Source: a virus
DNA: 39,981 nucleotides
IMG/VR virus record: IMGVR_UViG_3300042373_002152
Coordinates: 1-39,981 of that record
Reading direction: 5' to 3' (one strand)
Shown here: piece by piece, positions 19,371-25,580 of the stretch
Layout: every line of letters starts with the position of its first letter
How positions within the stretch are numbered: position 1 is the first letter of the stretch
Translations under genes and position numbers: made by a program
Notes under the pieces: model-generated
Told to the model about the DNA's origin: nothing
Databases searched by the model: none
The model's input: only the letters and a program-made list of their open reading frames with translations

Positions 19371-19565
19371 CTATTTGGTTTGTTCTGTGTATTGGTTTTG
19401 TAGTTTTACAACTAAATGGTACAAAGGCTCAATGTCCTCTCCAATGAAAGTTGTACGTTTAACCATAGAAAGTAAAACCTCTATCTCCTTAGCCGATAAT
19501 TGGTTTGAAGATAGAGGTTGAGTGTTTTTAGTGTCACCAACGACATGACTGGCAGTAAAAGACAT
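19371..19565 (-). CDS. Small helical protein, 64 residues, unknown function
   Basis: The start is taken at the ATG at 19565 (MSFTASHVVGDTKNTQ). A longer reading to 19658 would add a hydrophobic run that is only the out-of-frame reading of the preceding fibre gene's last codons. The core LSAKEIEVLLSMVKRTTFIG followed by EDIEPLYHLVVKLQNQY has the two-helix, IxGxD layout of the neighbouring 79-residue protein. I recall similar small proteins of unknown function in T4-like marine phages. A tandem ATATTTAT element lies 25 bases upstream, inside the end of the preceding gene, so it may have its own promoter. Confidence 0.65.
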   Translation of the reverse strand: MSFTASHVVGDTKNTQPLSSNQLSAKEIEVLLSMVKRTTFIGEDIEPLYHLVVKLQNQYTEQTK

Positions 19566-19584
19566 AACTAGTTTTTTAAGTATG

Positions 19585-20577
19585 TTAAGAATAAATATAA
19601 ATATCTCCTGTAAGTGTATTGACATGAATGTTACCATAACCATTACCTGAACCACCATATAATGGGGCTACTGAAGGGGCTGTTATTGAAACTTCTGTTG
19701 TAGTTATATATGCAGCTGCATTAAAGGTTGATTGGTTTGCTGTAAAACTAGATGTGAAACCCCAACGATTAATTGAATTTTCGTATCCAAATAATTCACC
19801 TACATTTTGTGTAGTTTGTTGAACAACAAAACCACCATCACCTCCTGTGTTTGATCCAGAAGCTAATAAGATAAATCTATCAGCAACTAATAAATTTTCT
19901 GTATTTTGGAAGGAAGCAGTACCTTGTACTGTTAAGTTACCTGTAACTATTTCATTACCTGTTATAGTTAAATTGGTACCGTCAAATTGTAAGTTTTGTT
20001 CACCGTTAATTGAACCACCACCTGTTGCGGTTAATACATAATTATTAACATTATTAATAATTGATGGACCAATATGAGATGATGTTAAAGCATTTATAGC
20101 CCAACTTGCTGTACCTTCAACATTACCTAATAACGAACCTGTAAATGAGGTAGATGAGATAGAGGTAATACCTGTAATGGTAGTAGCTAATGTTAAGCTA
20201 TCTGTACCTTCAACTGCTAAATTAGTACCTGCTAAGTCAGTTAATAGATCACCATAAGTAACATATTTGTTAGCACCATCATTGATATAAAATTGATCGG
20301 TATTTGCTAAATCTGTCTTTTGAGTGGTTGGAAATGATGCGGTAACACCAGTTAAACCTGAACCATTGCCAAAGAATGAACCACTAAATGAACCTGAAAT
20401 AGATACTCCAAATGATCCAGTGGTTGCTAATATACTTCCAGTACCATTAATTGGTGTAGTTGTTAAGTTACCTGTACCACCACCAATTACTACATTACCG
20501 GAAGTTAAGTTGTCTACTTGTAGTGCTGTTAAATTAGCATTACTACCCGAGACGATGACTTTTTTCCAAGTTGCCAT
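19585..20577 (-). CDS. Fibre-like structural protein, 330 residues
   Basis: It begins MATWKKVIVSGSNANLTALQ, nearly identical to the first residues of the S74 fibre (MPNWKKVIVSGSDAALNSLN). TGS/GSF-rich beta sequence follows (GSFGVSISGSFSGSFFGNGS), then an LTGVTASFP segment, a TQKTDLANTDQFYI segment and a central VTGNLTVQGTASFQNTENLL module. The C-terminus reads GGSGNGYGNIHVNTLTGDIY. There are no GIGTT or SHAEG repeats. It probably forms a short trimeric fibre or a connector, attached through the same N-terminal motif as the S74 fibre. The ATG at 20577 is 19 bases from an ATATTTAT element; the gap to the upstream gene is 34 bases. Confidence 0.75.
   Translation of the reverse strand: MATWKKVIVSGSNANLTALQVDNLTSGNVVIGGGTGNLTTTPINGTGSILATTGSFGVSISGSFSGSFFGNGSGLTGVTASFPTTQKTDLANTDQFYINDGANKYVTYGDLLTDLAGTNLAVEGTDSLTLATTITGITSISSTSFTGSLLGNVEGTASWAINALTSSHIGPSIINNVNNYVLTATGGGSINGEQNLQFDGTNLTITGNEIVTGNLTVQGTASFQNTENLLVADRFILLASGSNTGGDGGFVVQQTTQNVGELFGYENSINRWGFTSSFTANQSTFNAAAYITTTEVSITAPSVAPLYGGSGNGYGNIHVNTLTGDIYIYS
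19591..19604 (-). promoter_or_regulatory. Tandem ATATTTAT late-promoter-like element
   Basis: Two overlapping copies of the octamer lie inside the last codons of the 330-residue fibre gene, 25 bases before the 64-residue gene. The codons for IYIY partly dictate this sequence, so it may be coincidental. Confidence 0.3.
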
Positions 20578-20596
20578 ATTATTTTCTTATTTTATT

Positions 20597-20604
20597 ATAA
20601 ATAT
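20597..20604 (-). promoter_or_regulatory. ATATTTAT late-promoter-like element
   Basis: Gene-sense ACATATTTATAATAAAATAAG lies in the 34-base gap before the 330-residue fibre gene, 19 bases from its ATG. Confidence 0.4.
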
Positions 20605-20611
20605 GTTATTT

Positions 20612-20863
20612 TTAATCAAGGCCAACAAAAAACGAAGCAGATGTAAAATAAATACCTCCATTTGGTGCGGGACCAGTTAAAACTTGAGACTGTGTTGAAA
20701 AAACAACAACTCCACTTTGTGATACTGCTAAAACAGTAGTATTACTTGCATTTCTAATGAGAAAAATATCATTGTTGCTGCTTTTTACAAACAAAGATCC
20801 AGTTATAGCTGCTGAACCTGTAATGTCTAAGGAACCGGTTATGACTGGGGAAAATAATCTCAT
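20612..20863 (-). CDS. Small fibre-like protein, 83 residues
   Basis: The sequence starts MRLFSPVITGSLDITGSAAI and continues TGSLFVKSSNNDIFLIRNAS, NTTVLAVSQSGVVVFSTQSQ and a GGIYFTSASFFVGLD end. The SLxxTGSxxITGSLxV strands are the same type as the N-terminal strands of the larger fibres here. This suggests a short trimeric beta fibre or a fibre-joining piece. No domain is named with confidence. The ATG at 20863 is 14 bases after an ATATTTAT element, and 23 bases separate it from the upstream SHAEG fibre. It is too short for a complete fibre and may be a decayed or minimal paralogue. Confidence 0.65.
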   Translation of the reverse strand: MRLFSPVITGSLDITGSAAITGSLFVKSSNNDIFLIRNASNTTVLAVSQSGVVVFSTQSQVLTGPAPNGGIYFTSASFFVGLD

Positions 20864-20877
20864 TAATCTATTTTGTT

Positions 20878-20885
20878 ATAAATAT
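20878..20885 (-). promoter_or_regulatory. ATATTTAT late-promoter-like element
   Basis: Gene-sense AATATATTTATAACAAAA fills most of the 23-base gap before the 83-residue gene, ending 14 bases from its ATG. Confidence 0.4.
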
Positions 20886-20886
20886 A

Positions 20887-22332
20887 TTAGACAAATGAAC
20901 CTGACCTCCAGGCTCCATTCATCCACATATAAAGAAAGTATTGACCTCCTATTGTTGCAGGAACAATTTCTCCATCAGTTCCTGTCCAAGAAGGAGCAGA
21001 TGATTGTGTTGTAGGTAAAACAATAGATCCTGACATTCTTATTTTAAAGGCATCTCTACGTGCATTATCTGCGGTACCATTACCTACAATCATTAAAGAT
21101 GTAGTGTCTCCATGTTTATTATATTGGCCTTGTACATGTTGGTAAGAACCAGATGCTACAGTATTATTCCCTTCAGTATGAGAATAATTACCAGATGATG
21201 TAGTATAATATCCTTCAGCATGAGAACCCTGGCCAGAAGATACAGTTCTAAGTCCTTCAGCATGAGAAAAATCACCTGATGAAGTAGTGAATTGGCCTTC
21301 AGCGTGAGAATAACCACCAAAAGCTAAAGTATCAGTCCCTTCAGCATGAGAATAAAGTCCAAATGCTACAGTATTACTTCCTTCAGCATGAGAAGCGAAT
21401 CCTAAAGCTTGAGTAAAATTCCCTTCAGCATGAGATCCCATTTCTTGAGCAAGAGTTAATCTCCCTTCAGCATGACTATAAGGACCAAAAGCTGATGTTT
21501 GATAACCTTCAGCATGAGAATATATCCCAGCAGAAGCAACATTTTCTCCTTGGAGTAAACTTCCAACAGTGTAATTAAATTTAAAATATGGTGATGCTTG
21601 TAAAGCACTAGCACTATTAAATAAAATTTCAGTATTATTACCAGGAACAGTAACAGATCCTCCACCAGAACCACTAATTTGAAATGTATTTCCTATATTA
21701 TTTATAGTAATATTGGGGCCTGCAACTAAATTAACATAAGATGAGGTTACAGCATATGAAGCGCTTGTTGCATTAAGGGCATATGAAGAAGATACAGATC
21801 CATTATTCTGTAAAGCACCTCCTACAGATACAACTGCTGTTCCACTTTCTAAAGTTGGAAAAGTAATAGTAACAGTATCATCATTTGTTAAATCAATATT
21901 TTGAGGAATTATTTCATCAAAATTAGTATCATATACTTGTACAATAACATATAAAGTATTCAGATTATGAATTACTGTCCAAGTAGATTGATTTGTAAAT
22001 GATTGTGTATAATTACTACTATATAAAGTGTTAATATATGAAGCTGTTGCAGCATATGAACTAGAAAGTGCATTTGCGGCATATGAAGCAGTTAAAGCAT
22101 ATGAACTTGAAAGTGCATTTAATGCATAAGATGCAGTTGCAACACTAGTTAAAGTTATAGGGAATGTAGATCCATCACCCTTAGTAAAAGTAATAGTATC
22201 ATTAACAGCAGAAGCAGTTACAAGTGCTTTATCCACATGGGATGCAGTAATTGCAAAGGAAGCAGTACCATATAACGAACCTGTTATTTCGTAAAATCCT
22301 GAGCGTAACTGATCTGGTTTAATATGTGCCAT
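20887..22332 (-). CDS. Trimeric fibre with YadA-head-like SHAEG repeats, 481 residues
   Basis: Residues 1-60 start MAHIKPDQLRSGFYEITGSL. Residues 66-102 and 180-200 carry SYA-x-T/N-A repeats (SSYALTASYAANALSSSYA). Residues about 105-170 form a beta domain (STWTVIHNLNTLYVIVQVYD) that I have seen in phage fibre proteins. Residues 271-402 hold ten units of exactly 14 residues, consensus YSHAEGxxTxASGx, like the left-handed beta-roll head of YadA-type trimeric adhesins. The last 85 residues (DAFKIRMSGSIVLP, SAPSWTGTDGE, YMWMNGAWRSGSFV) are shared with the 714-residue fibre at 25581-27725. The ATG overlaps the stop of the 47-codon gene (TAATG), indicating coupled translation. Role inferred: host-surface adhesion. 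Confidence 0.85.
   Translation of the reverse strand: MAHIKPDQLRSGFYEITGSLYGTASFAITASHVDKALVTASAVNDTITFTKGDGSTFPITLTSVATASYALNALSSSYALTASYAANALSSSYAATASYINTLYSSNYTQSFTNQSTWTVIHNLNTLYVIVQVYDTNFDEIIPQNIDLTNDDTVTITFPTLESGTAVVSVGGALQNNGSVSSSYALNATSASYAVTSSYVNLVAGPNITINNIGNTFQISGSGGGSVTVPGNNTEILFNSASALQASPYFKFNYTVGSLLQGENVASAGIYSHAEGYQTSAFGPYSHAEGRLTLAQEMGSHAEGNFTQALGFASHAEGSNTVAFGLYSHAEGTDTLAFGGYSHAEGQFTTSSGDFSHAEGLRTVSSGQGSHAEGYYTTSSGNYSHTEGNNTVASGSYQHVQGQYNKHGDTTSLMIVGNGTADNARRDAFKIRMSGSIVLPTTQSSAPSWTGTDGEIVPATIGGQYFLYMWMNGAWRSGSFV
21118..21525 (-). repeat. 42-base tandem repeat (SHAEG array)
   Basis: Ten in-frame 42-base units encode the 14-residue head repeat of the 481-residue fibre. The cttcagcatgagaa core (plus strand) recurs almost unchanged in most units. 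Confidence 0.85.
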
Positions 22333-22475
22333 TATCTACCTTGTGATGAGTATGATTTTGTGTAGTTTTTACTTGATTTAAGTTTACTTGACTTTGATTT
22401 TGCATGAACACCTGGTCTTTTTTTTCTAGGTTTTTTCATGAAAGAAACTGAGGTTTGTGCTTTTGCTTTTGCCAT
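22332..22475 (-). CDS. Very basic 47-residue protein, unknown function
   Basis: This small open frame reads MAKAKAQTSVSFMKKPRKKR, PGVHAKSKSSKLKSSKNYTK, SYSSQGR. Fifteen of its 47 residues are Lys or Arg and it has no acidic residue. The ATG at 22475 is 5 bases after an ATATTTAT element, and the TAA overlaps the next ATG by one base (TAATG). This arrangement supports it as a real coding gene. The composition suggests nucleic-acid binding or packing inside the capsid, but neither is shown by a motif. It lies between the tail-completion-type gene and the second SHAEG fibre. Confidence 0.7.
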   Translation of the reverse strand: MAKAKAQTSVSFMKKPRKKRPGVHAKSKSSKLKSSKNYTKSYSSQGR

Positions 22476-22480
22476 TTCTA

Positions 22481-22488
22481 ATAAATAT
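22481..22488 (-). promoter_or_regulatory. ATATTTAT late-promoter-like element
   Basis: Gene-sense TTTAATATTTATTAGAA occupies the 19-base gap before the basic 47-residue gene, ending 5 bases from its ATG. It would drive the basic gene and the SHAEG fibre together. Confidence 0.4.
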
Positions 22489-22494
22489 TAAACG

Positions 22495-23781
22495 TTAACT
22501 ATTAAATTTTCCAATTGCTATAACTTCGTCTTGTGAATCAAAACTATATCCTAATTCCACAGGATCAATTACTAAAGTTGTTAATGTGTTTGAACCATCT
22601 ACAGTAAATAATATTATTGCTAAATCTTCAATTAATGCTCCGTTACAGAATATAGAGAAGTTATTTAATGAAGTTGATGGGAGTCCAGAAGGTGCTGATA
22701 ACCAGCCACTAGGGAATGTTACTGTGGTTGAGTTTACAAATGTTCCTAATTTTTGAACATTAGTGTTTAGATATGCTAAAGTAGCAGGATCAATGTTGCC
22801 ACCTCCGCCACCGCCTCCTCCACCATTTGTTGGAGTAAGTGGGAAAGATACTGCAGATTTTCTTTTAAGTAAAGATACAAATTCAGCCTGGCCATTTACT
22901 GTTTCTAGGCCAATAATTACTTGGGCTTTACTGTTATATTTTTTAATTGCAGTTACATCTTTTTGTACTGTATCTGGTACAATATAGCCAAATAATTTGA
23001 TAGTAAATGTGCCTTTTACAAGACGATTTGAATTATCTGAAATTTCAATTGCTGTTGAATATGAATCAATAGAGGCTTTAAATTTAAAGCGTTCAGGATC
23101 TCCCCAATATGAATCAGAAGCATAATTAATCGCTTCAATTATTTTGTTCATTTGCTCAACATAATACGTTTGAATTGCACATGTATACGTTAAATTAACG
23201 TAGTCAGGTACTACATTGACAACGAATTGCTCTACAGGAATTCGATTTGTTAATACGTTAAAATTCGAATAAGCATTTTTTGGGTTATATCCCTTTGCCC
23301 ATGAAGTATATAAATGGGGGTGATTAGCATCTAATTTGTTTGTCAAAGAACGATTTTTATCTAATGTATCTCGTTTAAACATAATTAGTGGAGCCATTAC
23401 AGCACCATTTTTATCTTTATAGTATCCGTCTTTTTGTACAGATTTCCATTTTTCAGGTGAACCATAAATTACAGGCACTTCAATTCGTACACCATTTTGA
23501 TAAACAAATGGACGTATTACGTTTTGAAAATAAAACATAATTGCCTCATCAATATCTTGTAAACCTACAACAAATGGTTTAACAGTGTCACCTTTAAATG
23601 ACATTTGTTCAGAACGATTGAATCCAATTCCACTTTGTTTTGTTGAAGTAAATTGTTGAAATTCAGAAGGTATATTAGGATCACCATAAGATTCATCCGT
23701 TTCAGGGAACAAATAAGGTTCTACCTGATCATTTGAAATCTGCTGTTGAGATTTTGGATTGGGTTTTCTTGCTGATGGCAT
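22495..23781 (-). CDS. Putative tail terminator / sheath-completion protein (gp15-like)
   Basis: This protein has 428 residues. The core at about 70-290 contains AIMFYFQNVIRPFVYQNGVR, VPVIYGSPEKWK, a PLIMFKRDTL segment, IPVEQFVVNVVPDYVNLTYT, YYVEQMNKIIEAI and a FTIKLFGYIVPD strand. The pattern of a FYFQ helix, a PVIYGSPEKW strand and a late YYVEQ helix fits T4 gp15-like tail terminators of marine phages, but similarity is weak by eye. Residues 320-328 are nine consecutive Gly, followed by a separate domain of about 100 residues, so a module appears to have been appended. It follows the gp14-type gene with a 3-base gap, matching the T4 order 13-14-15. Location inferred: tail-neck junction. Confidence 0.5.
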   Translation of the reverse strand: MPSARKPNPKSQQQISNDQVEPYLFPETDESYGDPNIPSEFQQFTSTKQSGIGFNRSEQMSFKGDTVKPFVVGLQDIDEAIMFYFQNVIRPFVYQNGVRIEVPVIYGSPEKWKSVQKDGYYKDKNGAVMAPLIMFKRDTLDKNRSLTNKLDANHPHLYTSWAKGYNPKNAYSNFNVLTNRIPVEQFVVNVVPDYVNLTYTCAIQTYYVEQMNKIIEAINYASDSYWGDPERFKFKASIDSYSTAIEISDNSNRLVKGTFTIKLFGYIVPDTVQKDVTAIKKYNSKAQVIIGLETVNGQAEFVSLLKRKSAVSFPLTPTNGGGGGGGGGNIDPATLAYLNTNVQKLGTFVNSTTVTFPSGWLSAPSGLPSTSLNNFSIFCNGALIEDLAIILFTVDGSNTLTTLVIDPVELGYSFDSQDEVIAIGKFNS

Positions 23782-23784
23782 ATA

Positions 23785-24357
23785 TTATAATCTTTCTCTT
23801 GTAATCTGAACTTTATCTGCAGGTACATAATGTGCGGTACAAATAATTGAATAATTTGAACCATAATTATCTAAACCTGGGTTGAGTGGGTTTTGGTTGT
23901 ATGGATAAGCAGGATCTTTACCTACAAATAATTGATTATCATTTACGTTATCAACTTCCCAATATGACTCATTCCACATAATTATATCACCTACTTCAGG
24001 TAATATATCTGCCCCATAAGGCGTATTATCATAATTACCTATATCAGGTCCACCACCCGAGTTAACAGGGTTTTTACCGCGTAAATCGTCACGTAAAAAT
24101 CTAAATGTCATAGGTCGATCAAAGCTTACACCAAAATCATCTACTGGGGATTGGTTATCACCTCTTTCAATTAATGTATTAAGTAAAACAGGACCATTAT
24201 AATATTTTGAACCTGCTGCTTCACCATAAATATTTACTTTGGTTTGTTCTGAAATTAATTGGTAATAAGCACATTGTTGGGAGATAATATCCCACATCAA
24301 CTCACGGCTGAGGTGTCTAAATAGGGATACATCACGTTGTGTTCCAAATAATGCCAT
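23785..24357 (-). CDS. Putative neck protein (gp14-like)
   Basis: This 190-residue protein starts MALFGTQRDVSLFRHLSREL. Its features include KVNIYGEAAGSKYYNGPVLL, DFGVSFDRPMTFRFLRDDL, a VGDIIMWNESYWEVDNV strand pair and LFVGKDPAYPYNQNP. The order of an N-terminal helix, an IYGE segment, then a GDxxxW...YWEV barrel matches the T4 gp14 neck family of marine phages in outline. The gene lies directly between gp13-like and gp15-like genes, the T4 order, which raises the likelihood. A leader AGGAT lies 4 bases before the ATG, one of few purine-rich ribosome-binding sites here. Role inferred: closing the filled head and joining it to the tail. Confidence 0.6.
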   Translation of the reverse strand: MALFGTQRDVSLFRHLSRELMWDIISQQCAYYQLISEQTKVNIYGEAAGSKYYNGPVLLNTLIERGDNQSPVDDFGVSFDRPMTFRFLRDDLRGKNPVNSGGGPDIGNYDNTPYGADILPEVGDIIMWNESYWEVDNVNDNQLFVGKDPAYPYNQNPLNPGLDNYGSNYSIICTAHYVPADKVQITRERL

Positions 24358-24358
24358 G

Positions 24359-25507
24359 TTATCCTATATAAATTACCATTGGTACGTCTGCTAATATATT
24401 CTTTTGACTAGCTGCTTCTGCTTCTTTATTTGCAAGTAAAGTTTTACGAGAAGTAGTATCAAAATATGTTCTTAAACGTTCAATTAATGCTGTTTTTTCA
24501 TTTGTAGCAGCAGTGATTAAATCATTTTGATTTAGTGTGATTTCAGATCCTGGGATTGGTACTGTTTGGTATTTTCCACGAACATATCCTAACATTTCTT
24601 TGGCTAAAGCTAAAGCATATTCAAATATCCATGAACGACCAATTGAATTTATTTTAGAATATGTTGGATTTTCATACGGTACATTTGAAGCATTAGTAAT
24701 CAAATTTTGTCCATTACGATCAGTATACACTTTATTACGATCAGATTCTAAAATATATTGGAACCACAAGTCACGATAATGTACAACAGGAATAGGGAAT
24801 ATTTTCAATTGGTTATTTACTAATTCAAATGTATATTGCGATTTACGAATTTGATCGTTGAATTCAATTGCTTGAATTTTTTGTAAGTCATAGTTGATAG
24901 GCATCAACATAAAGTTGATTGCAGGTGAATATGAACCCCAACCAAATGAATCAAGCATACCCATCATACCTGTACCTGTACCAGCATATGGATCAAAATA
25001 TCGCATGATTGCAGGTGGTGCTTCATAATAGATACGTTTAATTTCAATACGACCTTGAATTCCATTATCAAGAGCCCATTGATTCATATCATATTCTTGT
25101 TTACCTGCTTGTAATTTAATTGAACCTGAACGGTAAGTTACTGTGCCTCCAACTCCTGCTTCTTCTCCATATTGTTGAGATAAGCGAACAATAGAGGCCA
25201 TGTTTTCTTGAATAACTTCATTATTAGCAGCTCCAATAGTTGTAGGGGCACCTTGAAATGAAAGTAAGTTTTCTGCTACTTGATAAGCATATAGCTCATT
25301 TCCATAAGTTGTTACAGCATCTTCAAGTGCTGTATAAAAGTTTATATCTTGTAATTCAACTTCAACTAAAGGATATCCCAAACGTTGTGCAGCAAATTTT
25401 GCAAATTTATCAGCATCAGATTGGAATTGCGGATCATAGTCATAAAACCCAAATGGAGTATCTCCTGGTTGGAATGAACTTGAGCCTGGCCAAATTGGAA
25501 TGTTCAT
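24359..25507 (-). CDS. Putative neck protein (gp13-like)
   Basis: This 382-residue protein starts MNIPIWPGSSSF and continues DADKFAKFAAQRLGYPLVEV, then LQDINFYTALEDAVTTYGNE, a helix typical of head-completion proteins. Further on are QEYDMNQWALDN, an IKRIYYEAPPAIMRYFDPYA segment, and GRSWIFEYALALAKEMLGYV near the C-terminus, where a regular helix is expected. T4-like neck gp13 proteins of marine phages have this overall plan; I rely on order (before gp14-like and gp15-like) as much as on sequence. It starts 22 bases after the T-tract of a terminator, with an ATATTTAT element between, so it opens a new transcript. Confidence 0.55.
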   Translation of the reverse strand: MNIPIWPGSSSFQPGDTPFGFYDYDPQFQSDADKFAKFAAQRLGYPLVEVELQDINFYTALEDAVTTYGNELYAYQVAENLLSFQGAPTTIGAANNEVIQENMASIVRLSQQYGEEAGVGGTVTYRSGSIKLQAGKQEYDMNQWALDNGIQGRIEIKRIYYEAPPAIMRYFDPYAGTGTGMMGMLDSFGWGSYSPAINFMLMPINYDLQKIQAIEFNDQIRKSQYTFELVNNQLKIFPIPVVHYRDLWFQYILESDRNKVYTDRNGQNLITNASNVPYENPTYSKINSIGRSWIFEYALALAKEMLGYVRGKYQTVPIPGSEITLNQNDLITAATNEKTALIERLRTYFDTTSRKTLLANKEAEAASQKNILADVPMVIYIG

Positions 25508-25521
25508 AGCAATATTTTGTT

Positions 25522-25529
25522 ATAAATAT
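25522..25529 (-). promoter_or_regulatory. ATATTTAT late-promoter-like element
   Basis: It lies directly after the T-tract of the terminator and 14 bases before the gp13-like ATG. The terminator-then-element arrangement is the best contextual support for promoter function. Confidence 0.5.
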
Positions 25530-25530
25530 G

Positions 25531-25557
25531 AAAAAAAAGGGCCTCATTTAGAGGCCC
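25531..25557 (-). terminator. Rho-independent terminator of the 714-residue fibre
   Basis: In the gene sense, GGGCCTC, loop TAAAT, GAGGCCC, then eight T. The stem has 7 perfect pairs (25539-25545 with 25551-25557). It is 23 bases after the fibre stop codon. Confidence 0.9.
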
Positions 25558-25580
25558 ATTTTAAATATATTGTGTTTTTA

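Noticed and set aside
19566-19658. An N-terminal extension of the 64-residue gene to 19658
   Set aside because: The extension is a hydrophobic out-of-frame reading of the 330-residue fibre's last codons; the ATG at 19565 gives a coherent soluble protein.
21118-21525. A CRISPR-like array suggested by the regular 42-base period
   Set aside because: The units are contiguous, in frame and coding (SHAEG 14-residue repeats), with no alternating unique spacers.
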